64,000 nt of DNA, taken from the NCBI RefSeq assembly GCF_002738225.1, contig NZ_PEBQ01000172.1, forward strand, positions 1-64,000. Reading direction: 5' to 3'. Origin of the DNA: Acetobacter pomorum (GTDB taxonomy: Bacteria; Pseudomonadota; Alphaproteobacteria; Acetobacterales; Acetobacteraceae). Below are positions 10,116-21,847 of the stretch, in pieces. Every line of letters begins with the position of its first letter. Positions within the stretch are counted from its first letter, which is position 1. The position numbers and the translations under genes were made by a program. Below the pieces are notes generated by a model, which was given only the letters and a program-made list of their open reading frames with translations, did no database searches and had not been told where the DNA came from.

Positions 10116-10824
10116 TCACCTAAAAAAATAATTTTAGCTAAAATTTTATACCATGAAAAAGTATTATAGAAAAGGATTTGGAGATATCGACTTCCCTAGT
10201 TTTGAATAGCTACCTTTGATTCTCTCTTGTGTCATAATTAAGAGATAATGACATGAAGCGACCAGATTTTCTTTGACGTTGAAGAGCGTCTGGCGCATTG
10301 GTCCAATGCCTTGAACAACTTGCCCGATGCAGGAAAGATCAGCCAACAGAACTATTCCATACGAACCTATTGCACCCACTAAATATTCAAATGTACAGTA
10401 GATGGAAAGCTACCGATATAGCGGCCAATAATAGTGCCAAACTGCACAAGGAATTGCTTCGATCAAACAATTCTTCGCGCAGTCAGTTCCGTCTTAACAA
10501 TTTTTGATAATGCACGACATTATTTCTAAATACCTTACACCGAACAGCTCAAAACACGTTACGTAGAATTTTCAGCCTTGGTAATATGAGCAATGTCAGT
10601 TTCTAATTCTGTAGATATTTGTCAGAATATCATTCTACTGGCTACCACCATAATTCTTGTAAACCCGAAATCTCTGCTTTGAGTCACAAATCTGTATTGA
10701 AAATTCAACGCCATGGTGAAGTTTTAGAAATGCACGACTCTCTTGCTCTACCAAGAAAAAAAACATATCATTTCGGAATAGATACTATATCTACTAACCT
10801 ACACCTTGAGGGAAAGATTGTCAT
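10116..10824. other. Gene-poor AT-rich stretch between the glycosyltransferase gene and amtB
   Basis: About 700 bases with no supported gene. Next to the glycosyltransferase start is a 14-base palindrome ATTTTAGCTAAAAT (10131-10144) in what should be its promoter region. Copy B of the decayed repeat follows at about 10264-10405. Short frames at 10164-10379 (minus), 10298-10507 and 10619-10861 (plus) have no motifs or good ribosome binding sites. The last few hundred bases must contain the amtB promoter, but I see no strong -35/-10 pair. Confidence 0.5.
10264..10405 (+). repeat. Decayed fragment, copy B of an inverted pair
   Basis: Contains TCTTTGACGTTGAA (10270-10283) and CTATTCCATACGAAC (10352-10366), matching copy A near 8353-8425 on the opposite strand. 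One frame reads FFDVEERLAHWSNALNNL before a stop; another reads LEQLARCRKDQPTELFHT. The best similarity to copy A therefore crosses frames, as expected for a dead gene. The two copies lie on either side of the glycosyltransferase gene and point in opposite directions. Confidence 0.55.
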
Positions 10825-12198
10825 ATGCGCATCCCGAAGCCCATGTGCAAAACTAGGATAAATGTTTTTTGCGCCTTACTCCTTTCTTTCGCATATAGTT
10901 CAAGGTGTCTTGCAGCAGATGCAGCGCCCGCAATAGATACTGGCGATACAGCATGGATGCTCACCAGCACGGCTCTGGTGCTGATGATGACCATTCCTGG
11001 GTTGGCCTTGTTCTATGCGGGCATGGTGCGTAAAAAAAACGTACTGGCAACACTTATGCAGTCTTTTGCTCTGTGCTGCATTATCTCTATTGTCTGGATG
11101 GTTGCGGGGTATTCCCTCGCCTTTACTACGGGGTCTCCATGGATTGGCGGGTTTGGCCGCATGTTCCTCAACGGCATTGGCGCTAACATTCATAACGGCG
11201 CAGATGTTGGCTTTACCCTTGGTGCGGATTCCTCCAACGCCACAACCATGACCATTCCTGAGAGCATCTTCATGATGTTCCAGATGACATTCGCCATCAT
11301 TACCCCGGCCCTGATTTCTGGCGCTTATGCTGAACGCATGAAGTTCAGCGCCATGTGTGTGTTCTCCATTATCTGGTCTCTCATTGTATATGCCCCCATT
11401 GCTCATTGGGTATGGAGCCCGATTGGTTGGCTGGGCGGCCTTGGCACAGCAGACTTTGCCGGTGGCACGGTTGTGCATATTAACGCCGGTGTTGCTGGTT
11501 TGGTATGCGCATTGATGCTGGGCCGTCGTAAAGGATACGGACAGGACGATCTTTCTCCCTTCAATCTAACATATGCCGTTATTGGCGCTTCCCTGCTGTG
11601 GGTTGGCTGGTTTGGCTTCAATGCTGGCTCTGCCGTGGGTGCCAACGGGCGTGCAGGCATGGCCATGGCTGCCACCCAGATTGCGGCTGCGGGTGCTGGC
11701 GTTTCATGGATGCTGGTTGAATGGCTTCGCTCTGGCAAGCCGACTGTGCTGGGCGTGATTTCCGGTGCCGTTGGTGGGCTGGTGGCCATTACCCCTGCCG
11801 CCGGTTTTGTGCTGCCAGGCAGTGCGCTGATTATCGGCCTGATTACCGGCGTTGTATGCTACTGGGGCGCCACATCCCTGAAACACATGATGGGATATGA
11901 TGACAGCCTGGACGCTTTTGGTGTGCATGGCGTGGGTGGTATTGTTGGTGCCCTGCTAACCGGCCTGTTTGCCTATGGTCCGCTTTCTGCAACAGATTCC
12001 AACCCCTCTGGCATTACGGGTTCGGTGCATCAGCTTGTTGTTCAAACAGAAGCAGTGCTGGTCACCATTGTATGGTGTGCGGTTGTGTCTTTCATTATCC
12101 TAAAAGTTGTTGATCTGGTTATTGGCCTGCGTGTGACGCCTGATGAAGAACTGGAAGGTTTGGATATGTCCCTGCATGGGGAACGCATTAACGACTGA
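10825..12198 (+). CDS. amtB: Ammonium transporter AmtB
   Basis: A 457-residue inner-membrane ammonium channel of the Amt/Mep/Rh family. It has an N-terminal signal-like segment ending near CLAADAAP, then DTAWMLTSTALVLMMTIPGLALFYAG typical of the first mature helix. Also present are the hydrophobic helices expected for an 11-helix fold, the pore histidine region DSLDAFGVHGVGG (about residues 355-367), and HINAGVAGL. GAGGG precedes the ATG at 10825; a second ATG at 10843 is possible. The PII gene glnK, which usually accompanies amtB, is not next to it here: the upstream side is the AT-rich island and the downstream side a terminator. The gene stands as a single transcription unit. Confidence 0.96.
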   Translation: MRIPKPMCKTRINVFCALLLSFAYSSRCLAADAAPAIDTGDTAWMLTSTALVLMMTIPGLALFYAGMVRKKNVLATLMQSFALCCIISIVWMVAGYSLAFTTGSPWIGGFGRMFLNGIGANIHNGADVGFTLGADSSNATTMTIPESIFMMFQMTFAIITPALISGAYAERMKFSAMCVFSIIWSLIVYAPIAHWVWSPIGWLGGLGTADFAGGTVVHINAGVAGLVCALMLGRRKGYGQDDLSPFNLTYAVIGASLLWVGWFGFNAGSAVGANGRAGMAMAATQIAAAGAGVSWMLVEWLRSGKPTVLGVISGAVGGLVAITPAAGFVLPGSALIIGLITGVVCYWGATSLKHMMGYDDSLDAFGVHGVGGIVGALLTGLFAYGPLSATDSNPSGITGSVHQLVVQTEAVLVTIVWCAVVSFIILKVVDLVIGLRVTPDEELEGLDMSLHGERIND

Positions 12199-12230
12199 CC
12201 CTTCTGCAAACATTTTACTCTGCTATCTAC

Positions 12231-12275
12231 AGAAAGCCCTCTTCAGCTGTTTGGAGAGGGCTTTCTTGTTTCTTC
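12231..12275 (+). terminator. Rho-independent terminator of amtB
   Basis: AGAAAGCCCTCT (12231-12242) pairs with AGAGGGCTTTCT (12255-12266), followed by TGTTTCTT. It begins 33 bases after the amtB stop. Confidence 0.88.
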
Positions 12276-12390
12276 AATAAAATAAGTGCTCCCCATTCAT
12301 TTCAGCGCCACAGTTTGCAATACTATTTACGGGAGTAAAAAACGGCATAGGGTCGTTTTTTGATTCGCCCCTTTGCATGAGGTTTTCTTT

Positions 12391-12858
12391 ATGAACTTTT
12401 CTGCACGCACCGGTTTGGCAGCCTTACTGCTTGGTTGCGCGACTGCTCTTTCTGCCCCAACAGCCCATGCATTGACGGTTAAGGAATGTCACGCAAAATT
12501 TAAGGAAGCCAAAGCGGAAAACACGCTTAATGGGCAAACATTCAAGGCGTTTAAGGCTGCCAACTGCGATACTGCCACTACGGCAGAAACAACACCCACC
12601 ACAGCTAACAAACCGGCAGAACCTACCCCGGAAGCAGCCAAACCAGCAGCGCCTGCTGCTGTCAGTGCATCTGGTGCGACTTTTCCTTCTGCGGTGGACC
12701 CACAATATTCCAAGCTCAGCGCAGGTAAGGCCCGTATGAAAACCTGCCTAGATCAGTACCATGCCAACAAAAACAGTAATGCTAATGGTAGTCTGAAATG
12801 GATTCAGAAGGGTGGTGGCTATTACAGCGAATGCAATAAACGCTTAAAAGGCGAATAA
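12391..12858 (+). CDS. Small secreted cysteine-paired protein (PsiF-repeat-like)
   Basis: A 155-residue exported protein of unknown function. A cleavable signal peptide ends near SAPTAHA. The mature part has two cysteine-bounded modules: one beginning ECHAKFKEAKAENTLNG and ending ANC (about residues 30-60), the other MKTCLDQYHANK to YYSECNKRLKG at the C terminus. They are joined by an Ala/Pro/Thr-rich linker. The modules resemble the paired-cysteine PsiF-type repeats found in small periplasmic proteins of alphaproteobacteria. The ATG at 12391 follows GAGG; a start at 12373 would add six residues. It is monocistronic and converges on the retropepsin-like gene. Confidence 0.75.
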   Translation: MNFSARTGLAALLLGCATALSAPTAHALTVKECHAKFKEAKAENTLNGQTFKAFKAANCDTATTAETTPTTANKPAEPTPEAAKPAAPAAVSASGATFPSAVDPQYSKLSAGKARMKTCLDQYHANKNSNANGSLKWIQKGGGYYSECNKRLKGE

Positions 12859-12870
12859 TAGAATAAGTAG

Positions 12871-12902
12871 GCCGAGGCAGAACTAGGCTCCTCTGCCTCG
12901 GC
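12871..12902. terminator. Hairpin between convergent genes
   Basis: GCCGAGGCAGA (12871-12881) pairs perfectly with TCTGCCTCGGC (12892-12902). It sits in the 53-base gap between two convergent genes and could stop both transcripts. The T tract is weak on either side, so it may work poorly as an intrinsic terminator. Confidence 0.6.
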
Positions 12903-12911
12903 TTAGATCAA

Positions 12912-15785
<2,874 letters not shown>

Positions 15786-15868
15786 GATCTTCCTCTGTCG
15801 GGCAGAAAGCTTTGTGCGCTTTTTCTCCCCTGTTCTTTCCCTGTAGGCAGCATTACAACCAAATCCTG

Positions 15869-18139
15869 ATGGCGCAGAAACCTTTATCCAATATACCTCC
15901 GCAGGATTCTGGCAACCTAACAGCCAGTGCTTGTGGCACAACACGCATTTCCGTGCTGTTGCCCATGCCTTTTGCTGGCCCGTTTGATTACCGCGCACCA
16001 GCAGATATGGATCTGCAACCCGGTGATATTGTTGTGGCCCCGTTGGGCAAACGGCAAGAAACAGGCGTGGTGTGGGATGCAACATCCACACTTCCGGCAG
16101 ATCTGGCCCCACCTGTTACAGAAAAAAAGGTGGATGCCTCCCGCTTACGCCCCATTGTATGCAGGCTTGACCTGCCACCTTTATCCGCAGAGCTGCGCCA
16201 GTTTATAGATTGGGTTGCAGCATATACCCTTACCCCTCCCGGTATGGTGCTGGCCATGACCCTGCGATTGCATATGCGCGCCGCCCCAACCCCCACTATG
16301 GGATGGGCTATGGCAGAACACCCTGCTTTGGAGACCCTGCGCCTGACACCTGCACGCCAAAAGGTGCTGGACCTTCTGGCAGATGGGAACCATCGCACCA
16401 CCACAGATATTACCAATGCCACAGGCGTTAGCGCTGGCGTTGTAAAAGGGTTGGCCAATGCAGGTGTGCTACGCCCTGTTTCCCTGGGGCCGGAGCGCCC
16501 GTTTGGCCAACCGGATGCACATTATAACCCTCCTGTGCTGGAAGGTGCGCAGCAGTCTGCAGCAGTCGCTCTGCGCCAAACGGTTGCAGAAAACCGCTTT
16601 TCCGTCACCTTGTTGGAAGGGGTGACCGGATCTGGCAAAACAGAAATCTATCTGGAAGCTATTGCTGCCTGTCTGGAACAAGGCAAACAGGCCCTTATTC
16701 TGCTGCCTGAAATTGCACTTTCCGCCCAATGGATGGAACGTTTCTCCCGCCGGTTTGGGGTACAGCCTGCTGTGTGGCATTCCGAAATCGGGCAGCGCGC
16801 GCGTAGGCTTACGTGGCTTGGGGCAGCAGATGGTTCGGCTTCTGTTATTGTTGGGGCCCGCTCTGCTTTGTTTCTGCCCTTCCATCATCTTGGCCTGATT
16901 ATTGTGGATGAAGAGCACGAAGCCCTGTTCAAGCAGGAAGAAGGCGTTATCTACAATGCGCGCGATATGGCGGTGGTGCGCGGGCGGTTGGCGCGCTTTC
17001 CCGTCGTTGTAGTTTCAGCCACCCCCAGCCTGGAAACACTGGCAAACGTGGAAGCCGGCCGGTATCGGCATCTGGTGCTACCAACCCGGCACGGAGGAGC
17101 GGAACTGCCAGAAACTCGTGTGCTGGATTTGCGCGATCATCCTCCACCCAGAGGACTGTTTCTTTCTCCCGAACTGGTGGAAGATATTGGGGCCACGCTG
17201 GAACGGCGGGAGCAGGTTATGCTGTTCCTCAATCGGCGGGGCTATGCGCCCCTTACTCTCTGCCGATCCTGCGGGCACCGTATGGAGTGCCCACATTGCA
17301 CGGCATGGCTGGTGGAACATCGTAACCGCAAGGTGCTCTCCTGCCACTATTGCGATCATACAGAACCCATGCCCCCCACCTGCCCGCAATGCGGATCAGA
17401 ACATAGCCTAACCGCCATAGGCCCCGGTATTGAGCGCATTACGGAGGAAGCCCGGCAGCTCTTTCCGGATGCACGCGTTCTGGTGATGTCCAGCGACACA
17501 CTTGGCGGCCCGGCGGCCACGGCAGAAGCGGTTGCCAAAATCTCACGCCGGGATGTTGATCTGATTATCGGGACGCAGATTGTCGCCAAAGGCTGGCATT
17601 TTCCGCATCTTACCCTAGTGGGTGTCGTGGATGCAGATCTTGGGCTTGGTGGAGCAGATTTGCGGGCCGGAGAACGCACCATTCAGCTTTTGCATCAGGT
17701 CGCGGGGCGTGCAGGCCGAGCATCCTCCCCCGGTCGGGTTATTCTGCAAAGCTATGCGCCGGAACACCCTGTTATGCAGGCGCTGCTTTCGGGGGATTTT
17801 GATGCCTTTATGCAGCAGGAGGCCGCACAGCGTAAACCAGGATTCTGGCCTCCGTATGGGCGTCTGGCAGCCTTGATTGTCAGTGCTGACACAGCTGTTG
17901 CCGCAGATGAGGCCGCTGCCCAACTGGGCCGCACCGCCCCTTATGGCGAAGGTATTCAGGTGCTCGGCCCAGCCCCGGCACCGCTGGCGGTATTACGGGG
18001 GCGGCACCGCAGGCGGCTGCTGCTGCGCACCCACCGCAATATTGCCGTACAGCCCATTCTGCGCCGCTGGCTGGGTATGGTAAATCTGGCCAGAAACGCC
18101 AAAGTGGACGTGGATATAGATCCCGTATCCTTTCTCTAA
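15869..18139 (+). CDS. priA: Primosomal protein N' (replication restart helicase PriA)
   Basis: Superfamily 2 helicase that reloads the replisome at collapsed forks. Visible features are the N-terminal DNA-binding domain with LLPMPFAGPFDYR, Walker A GVTGSGKTEIY (about residue 252), the DEEH box in IIVDEEHEALFKQ, and the zinc-binding cysteines CRSCGHRMECPHC followed by CHYC and CPQC (about 465-515). GTQIVAKGWHFP, a PriA signature, comes later. From the ATG at 15869 the protein is 756 residues, normal for the family. An upstream ATG at 15812 would add 19 residues with no good ribosome binding site. It is divergent from xerC and its end converges on yajC. Confidence 0.95.
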   Translation: MAQKPLSNIPPQDSGNLTASACGTTRISVLLPMPFAGPFDYRAPADMDLQPGDIVVAPLGKRQETGVVWDATSTLPADLAPPVTEKKVDASRLRPIVCRLDLPPLSAELRQFIDWVAAYTLTPPGMVLAMTLRLHMRAAPTPTMGWAMAEHPALETLRLTPARQKVLDLLADGNHRTTTDITNATGVSAGVVKGLANAGVLRPVSLGPERPFGQPDAHYNPPVLEGAQQSAAVALRQTVAENRFSVTLLEGVTGSGKTEIYLEAIAACLEQGKQALILLPEIALSAQWMERFSRRFGVQPAVWHSEIGQRARRLTWLGAADGSASVIVGARSALFLPFHHLGLIIVDEEHEALFKQEEGVIYNARDMAVVRGRLARFPVVVVSATPSLETLANVEAGRYRHLVLPTRHGGAELPETRVLDLRDHPPPRGLFLSPELVEDIGATLERREQVMLFLNRRGYAPLTLCRSCGHRMECPHCTAWLVEHRNRKVLSCHYCDHTEPMPPTCPQCGSEHSLTAIGPGIERITEEARQLFPDARVLVMSSDTLGGPAATAEAVAKISRRDVDLIIGTQIVAKGWHFPHLTLVGVVDADLGLGGADLRAGERTIQLLHQVAGRAGRASSPGRVILQSYAPEHPVMQALLSGDFDAFMQQEAAQRKPGFWPPYGRLAALIVSADTAVAADEAAAQLGRTAPYGEGIQVLGPAPAPLAVLRGRHRRRLLLRTHRNIAVQPILRRWLGMVNLARNAKVDVDIDPVSFL

Positions 18140-18166
18140 CGTTTCTGCACACTTGGCCTGAAAATC

Positions 18167-18529
18167 TTACTTTTTTGGGGTCGCTGTATCGTTTGCAGGC
18201 TTGGCAGAGCTGGTCAGCACTGTGGAAATTGTGCCGCGCAGCACCATCACACGCACATTTGGCGCAATTTCCACCTCCACTTCTTCCGAATCTTCCTTGG
18301 CGCGCTGCACAATCCCAACAACACCCCCTGCTGTTACAATCCGGTCTCCCCGGCGCAGCGCCTTGAGTTCCGCCTTAAGCTGCTTCTGCTGCTTCTGCTG
18401 TGGGCGGATCAGCAGAAAGTACATAATTGCAAAAACGGCTACAAATGGCAGGAAGGACATTAGGCTGGAGCCTCCTCCTGCGCCTCCGGCACTTTGGGCA
18501 TATGCGGCGGGGATAAGGAAATTGGACAT
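18167..18529 (-). CDS. yajC: Preprotein translocase accessory subunit YajC
   Basis: A 120-residue inner-membrane protein that associates with SecDF. An Ala/Gly-rich N terminus leads into one membrane segment (about residues 24-42, ending FLLIRPQQKQQKQ), then the cytoplasmic YajC domain with LRRGDRIVTAGGVVG. The length and the RPQQK motif after the helix are standard. The true start is the ATG at 18529; the same frame runs open to 18985 over the DUF815 gene on the other strand. secD and secF, often next to yajC, are not downstream here because priA converges on it. Confidence 0.95.
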   Translation of the reverse strand: MSNFLIPAAYAQSAGGAGGGSSLMSFLPFVAVFAIMYFLLIRPQQKQQKQLKAELKALRRGDRIVTAGGVVGIVQRAKEDSEEVEVEIAPNVRVMVLRGTISTVLTSSAKPANDTATPKK

Positions 18530-18681
18530 CAAGCAGACTTTCCTGGAAAGGCGTGTTGCGAAAACAGAGAAAGTGACCATAATTTTCAATCTTCGTGCGT
18601 CAAGCACCTGCGCGGATGAAAACGCCTTACGGCCCGTAATTTTATAACCAACCACTGGCGACAAACAGGATAGATACCCAG

Positions 18682-19551
18682 ATGGACACACCAACACTCC
18701 CTGTTCTGGAACGCATTGCCTCGGCTCTGGAGCGCCTTTCCCCCCCACCCGCCAGCCTAGAAGGCGTGGATACAGCGGATGCGTTTGTCTGGTTGCCAGA
18801 ACGTGGGCGCCTTTTGCCAGTAGCCCATGTTGCACATGTGCCGGTGGATTTGCTGCGTGGGGTGGATCTGCAGCGCAAAATCCTGATTGAAAATACAGAG
18901 CACTTTGCCCGTGGCCTGCCTGCCAACAACGCCATGCTCTGGGGCGCGCGCGGTATGGGCAAATCTTCGCTGGTGAAAGGCGCACACGCCTTGGCCAATC
19001 AGGTTGATGGCAAGCCTTGCGCCCCCGGTAAAGGCGCTATTGCCCTGATTGAAATCCAGCGTGAAGATCTGGCCACCCTGCCTCTGCTGCTGAGCCTGCT
19101 GCGGGAAAACCCACGCCGCTTTATTTTGTTCTGCGATGATCTTTCCTTTGAAAAGGAAGACCGGGATTACAAGGCGCTTAAATCCGTTCTGGATGGCGGC
19201 ATTGCCGGGCGACCAGAAAATGTTCTGTTCTATGCCACATCAAACCGCCGCCACCTGATGCCGCGCGATATGATTGAAAATGAACGGGCAACCGCCATCA
19301 ATCCTTCTGAAGCAACTGAAGAAAAAGTCTCGCTTTCAGACCGATTTGGCCTGTGGCTTGGTTTTTATGCTTGTGAACAGGATACGTTTGCAGACATGGT
19401 GCGGAGCTATGCGCGTGAACGTAACCTGCCCATTGCCGACGAGGACCTGATGGCCCGTGCCAATGAGTGGGCGATTACACGCGGAAGCCGCTCCGGACGG
19501 GTGGCTTTCCAGTTTATTGAGGACCTGACGGCCGAGCTGGCAGAACATTAA
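18682..19551 (+). CDS. DUF815 family AAA ATPase
   Basis: A 289-residue cytoplasmic P-loop protein of the DUF815 group. Walker A is GARGMGKSS (residues 88-96), Walker B is FILFCDDLSFE (about 150-160), and NVLFYATSNRRHLMPRD supplies the sensor region with an arginine pair. Family members are AAA-type ATPases without a settled function. In many alphaproteobacteria the gene lies back to back with yajC, as here, which supports the assignment but not a role. It is followed 116 bases later by the Rieske oxygenase gene. Confidence 0.85.
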   Translation: MDTPTLPVLERIASALERLSPPPASLEGVDTADAFVWLPERGRLLPVAHVAHVPVDLLRGVDLQRKILIENTEHFARGLPANNAMLWGARGMGKSSLVKGAHALANQVDGKPCAPGKGAIALIEIQREDLATLPLLLSLLRENPRRFILFCDDLSFEKEDRDYKALKSVLDGGIAGRPENVLFYATSNRRHLMPRDMIENERATAINPSEATEEKVSLSDRFGLWLGFYACEQDTFADMVRSYARERNLPIADEDLMARANEWAITRGSRSGRVAFQFIEDLTAELAEH

Positions 19552-19667
19552 TTTCTGTCAGCCATGCGCTCCTGTCTTGCTTCTTGCGTCACGATGAGTT
19601 GAGATAGCATTCGCAACAGCGGCATCAACACGGCGCCGCACAGGTATTTTTTGTGATTTGAGGCGAA

Positions 19668-20786
19668 ATGGATCAGACCGCTCAGACCGATTCCTCCACC
19701 CCTGAACTGGCTGTTGAAGCCAGAAAGGGTAAAATAGATCTGCGGCGCGTCAGATCCAACCCGGACTACTGGTACCCTGTTGCGTGGTCGCGGGAGCTTA
19801 AAGCCGGCAAAACCATTGGCACACGCTATGCTGGCACGCCTATTGCCTTGGTGCGGCCCGATGCAGGGCCTGTATTTGCGCTAGAAGACCGGTGTGCCCA
19901 CCGGCAGGTACCGCTCAGCAAAGGCACGGTGGAAGGTGCTTCCGTCAAATGCTGCTATCATGGCTGGGCCTATGGCCGATCTGGCAGATGTATTGATGTG
20001 CCCTATCTGGGCAAAGGCAAGCTGCCCAATGGGGTACGCACATTCCCCTGTCGTGAACAGGACGGCATGATTTTTGTTTTTCCCGGTGATCCGGAAAAAG
20101 CAGATACCGTGCCCCTGCCCTCACATTTGGCGCAAGCCAGCAACCCCGCTTACAAAACCCGCTACTTTGGCAGCACCATTGGGTGCCATTACAGCTTCAT
20201 GCATGAAAATCTGATGGATATGAATCATCAGTTCATGCATTCCAAGCAAATGGGGCAGATGAAGCCTCGCTTTTTGGGCCAGAAGCGTGAGCCAAAGCTG
20301 GTGGAAGCCCGCTACAGCTTTGCCCGCACAAGTGGTAAGCAGCCTTTTGGCGAAGCCCTGATTTTTGGGGAACGCCGCGATTCTTCGGAAAAGTTCCAGC
20401 ATCGCGATGTCATGACCATCCGCACGGAATATCCGTATCAAACCCTGCGTATCCAAACCGGAGATGAAGACCCGGTGATGGATTTGTGGATTGTTTATGT
20501 ACCGCAAAGTGCAGATGAACTGACCAACCGCACTTTTGGCCTGCTTTCTGTCAAACGGCCCAAGGTAGGTGGTCTGCTGGATATTGCGTGGCCTTTCCTT
20601 GTGGCCTTTACCAACCGCATTTTTGCTGAAGACCGTGAAATTGTGGAACTGGAGCAAAATGCGTGGCGCGAACTGGGAGGCGACCACAACGTAGAGGTTT
20701 TTCCTGTTATTAACGCCCTGCGTGCACTGCTGACTGAATGTGGCCTTCCGCCAGAACCAACGCAGGCCCTCAAACCGAATGCCTGA
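19668..20786 (+). CDS. Rieske non-haem iron oxygenase, VanA-like alpha subunit
   Basis: A 372-residue oxygenase. The Rieske [2Fe-2S] ligands are Cys76-x-His78 (CAHR) and Cys95-xx-His98 (CCYHGW). The mononuclear iron site is in HENLMDMNHQFMH, with Asp184, His187 and His191. The order and length resemble vanillate O-demethylase and related single-component-type oxygenases. GAGGCGAA precedes the ATG. No ferredoxin or reductase gene is adjacent, so electrons must come from elsewhere. The last 8 bases overlap the start of the GNAT-Nudix gene in another frame, suggesting translational coupling. The substrate is unknown; an aromatic methyl ether or a lipid/sterol-like compound are both conceivable for this family. 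Confidence 0.85.
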   Translation: MDQTAQTDSSTPELAVEARKGKIDLRRVRSNPDYWYPVAWSRELKAGKTIGTRYAGTPIALVRPDAGPVFALEDRCAHRQVPLSKGTVEGASVKCCYHGWAYGRSGRCIDVPYLGKGKLPNGVRTFPCREQDGMIFVFPGDPEKADTVPLPSHLAQASNPAYKTRYFGSTIGCHYSFMHENLMDMNHQFMHSKQMGQMKPRFLGQKREPKLVEARYSFARTSGKQPFGEALIFGERRDSSEKFQHRDVMTIRTEYPYQTLRIQTGDEDPVMDLWIVYVPQSADELTNRTFGLLSVKRPKVGGLLDIAWPFLVAFTNRIFAEDREIVELEQNAWRELGGDHNVEVFPVINALRALLTECGLPPEPTQALKPNA

Positions 20787-21771
20787 TACTATTCCAACTG
20801 AACTGGAAGCCCCGCCCTATCGCCTGCGCCCCCTTTGTGCGCAGGATGCCCCTGCCCTTCATCATCTGGTGAATGATTGGGAGGTGGTGCGCATGCTCAG
20901 CCGCCTGCCGTTTCCATACCCGCGGGAACTGGCAGATAGCTGGATAGCTTCCACCCAGCAGATACAGCAAAAGGGCGAAGGGTATCATTTTGCCATTCTG
21001 GATAAGGATGGCACTTTTATGGGCTGTATTGGTTTGGGCCTTCAAACTACGGGTCCATCTGCGCGCATTGGTATGCTGGGTTACTGGATTGGCCGCCCTT
21101 ATTGGGGAAAAGGCATTGCAACATGTGCTGCCGCACGCATAACCAGTTGGGCATTGGCGCATCTGGATATTTCAAGCATCCGTGCAAATGTTGCAGCAGA
21201 TAACAGTGCCTCGGCCCGTGTTCTGGAGCGCATTGGTTTTCAAAAAATTGCGACAGGCAAACAGGTTTTCGCTTCCCGCGGGAGTGAGCAACCCACGTTG
21301 ATATTTGAAACCACACGCCATATGCAGGATATGCGCCACTCTAGTGCGATCTCTGGTACATTTTCTGCTCCCAAAAAACTGGTTCTGGTATCTGCCGCAG
21401 CACTTATTGATGCAAAAGGCCATATTCTGTTGGCGCGTCGGCCAGAAGGTAAAAGTATGGCCGGGTTATGGGAATTTCCGGGCGGTAAAATAGAAGCCGG
21501 AGAAACACCAGAAGCAGCTCTGGTGCGCGAACTGCATGAAGAACTGGGGCTTGATATGTCCCGCGCCTGTTTGGCGCCCTTTACTTTTGCATCCCATTCC
21601 TACCCAACATTCAACCTGCTGATGCCGCTTTATGTCTGCCGGCGCTGGCAAGGTGTTCCCACCCCTAGGGAAGGCCAGAAGCTGGCATGGGTTCCCCCGC
21701 AGGATTTACGCAAATACCCTATGCCGGAAGCAGATCTGCCATTTATTCCTCTTCTTCAGGCATTACTTTAA
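20779..21771 (+). CDS. Fusion protein: GNAT acetyltransferase and Nudix (MutT-like) hydrolase
   Basis: A 330-residue two-domain protein. Residues about 14-180 are a GNAT N-acetyltransferase of the RimJ type (YRLRPLCAQDAPAL, then GYWIGRPYWGKGIA as the acetyl-CoA loop, and NSASARVLERIGF). Residues about 200-330 are a Nudix hydrolase with a complete box from Gly236 to Gly258: GGKIEAGE followed by RELHEELG. The second domain looks like MutT (8-oxo-dGTP cleaning): AAALIDAKGHILLARRPEGK. The ATG at 20779 overlaps the oxygenase stop by 8 bases. Both domains keep their key motifs, so both may be active. Why they are joined is not known. Confidence 0.88.
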   Translation: MPDTIPTELEAPPYRLRPLCAQDAPALHHLVNDWEVVRMLSRLPFPYPRELADSWIASTQQIQQKGEGYHFAILDKDGTFMGCIGLGLQTTGPSARIGMLGYWIGRPYWGKGIATCAAARITSWALAHLDISSIRANVAADNSASARVLERIGFQKIATGKQVFASRGSEQPTLIFETTRHMQDMRHSSAISGTFSAPKKLVLVSAAALIDAKGHILLARRPEGKSMAGLWEFPGGKIEAGETPEAALVRELHEELGLDMSRACLAPFTFASHSYPTFNLLMPLYVCRRWQGVPTPREGQKLAWVPPQDLRKYPMPEADLPFIPLLQALL

Positions 21772-21847
21772 AAATCGCTCTATGCACAGAACTTGACGAT
21801 ACCCAATATCCGGGCTTACGCTGCCTGCCAGCAAGGTTAACGCCCTG

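Noticed and set aside
10619..10861. An 80-codon plus-strand frame before amtB
   Set aside because: Overlaps the amtB start, low coding quality and no motif.
15786..16112. N-terminal extension of xerC
   Set aside because: It overlaps the start of priA on the other strand and contains no Xer-like sequence; GAGGAAG marks the ATG at 15785.
18530..18985. N-terminal extension of yajC
   Set aside because: The frame is open but runs antisense through the DUF815 gene; YajC proteins begin at the ATG at 18529.
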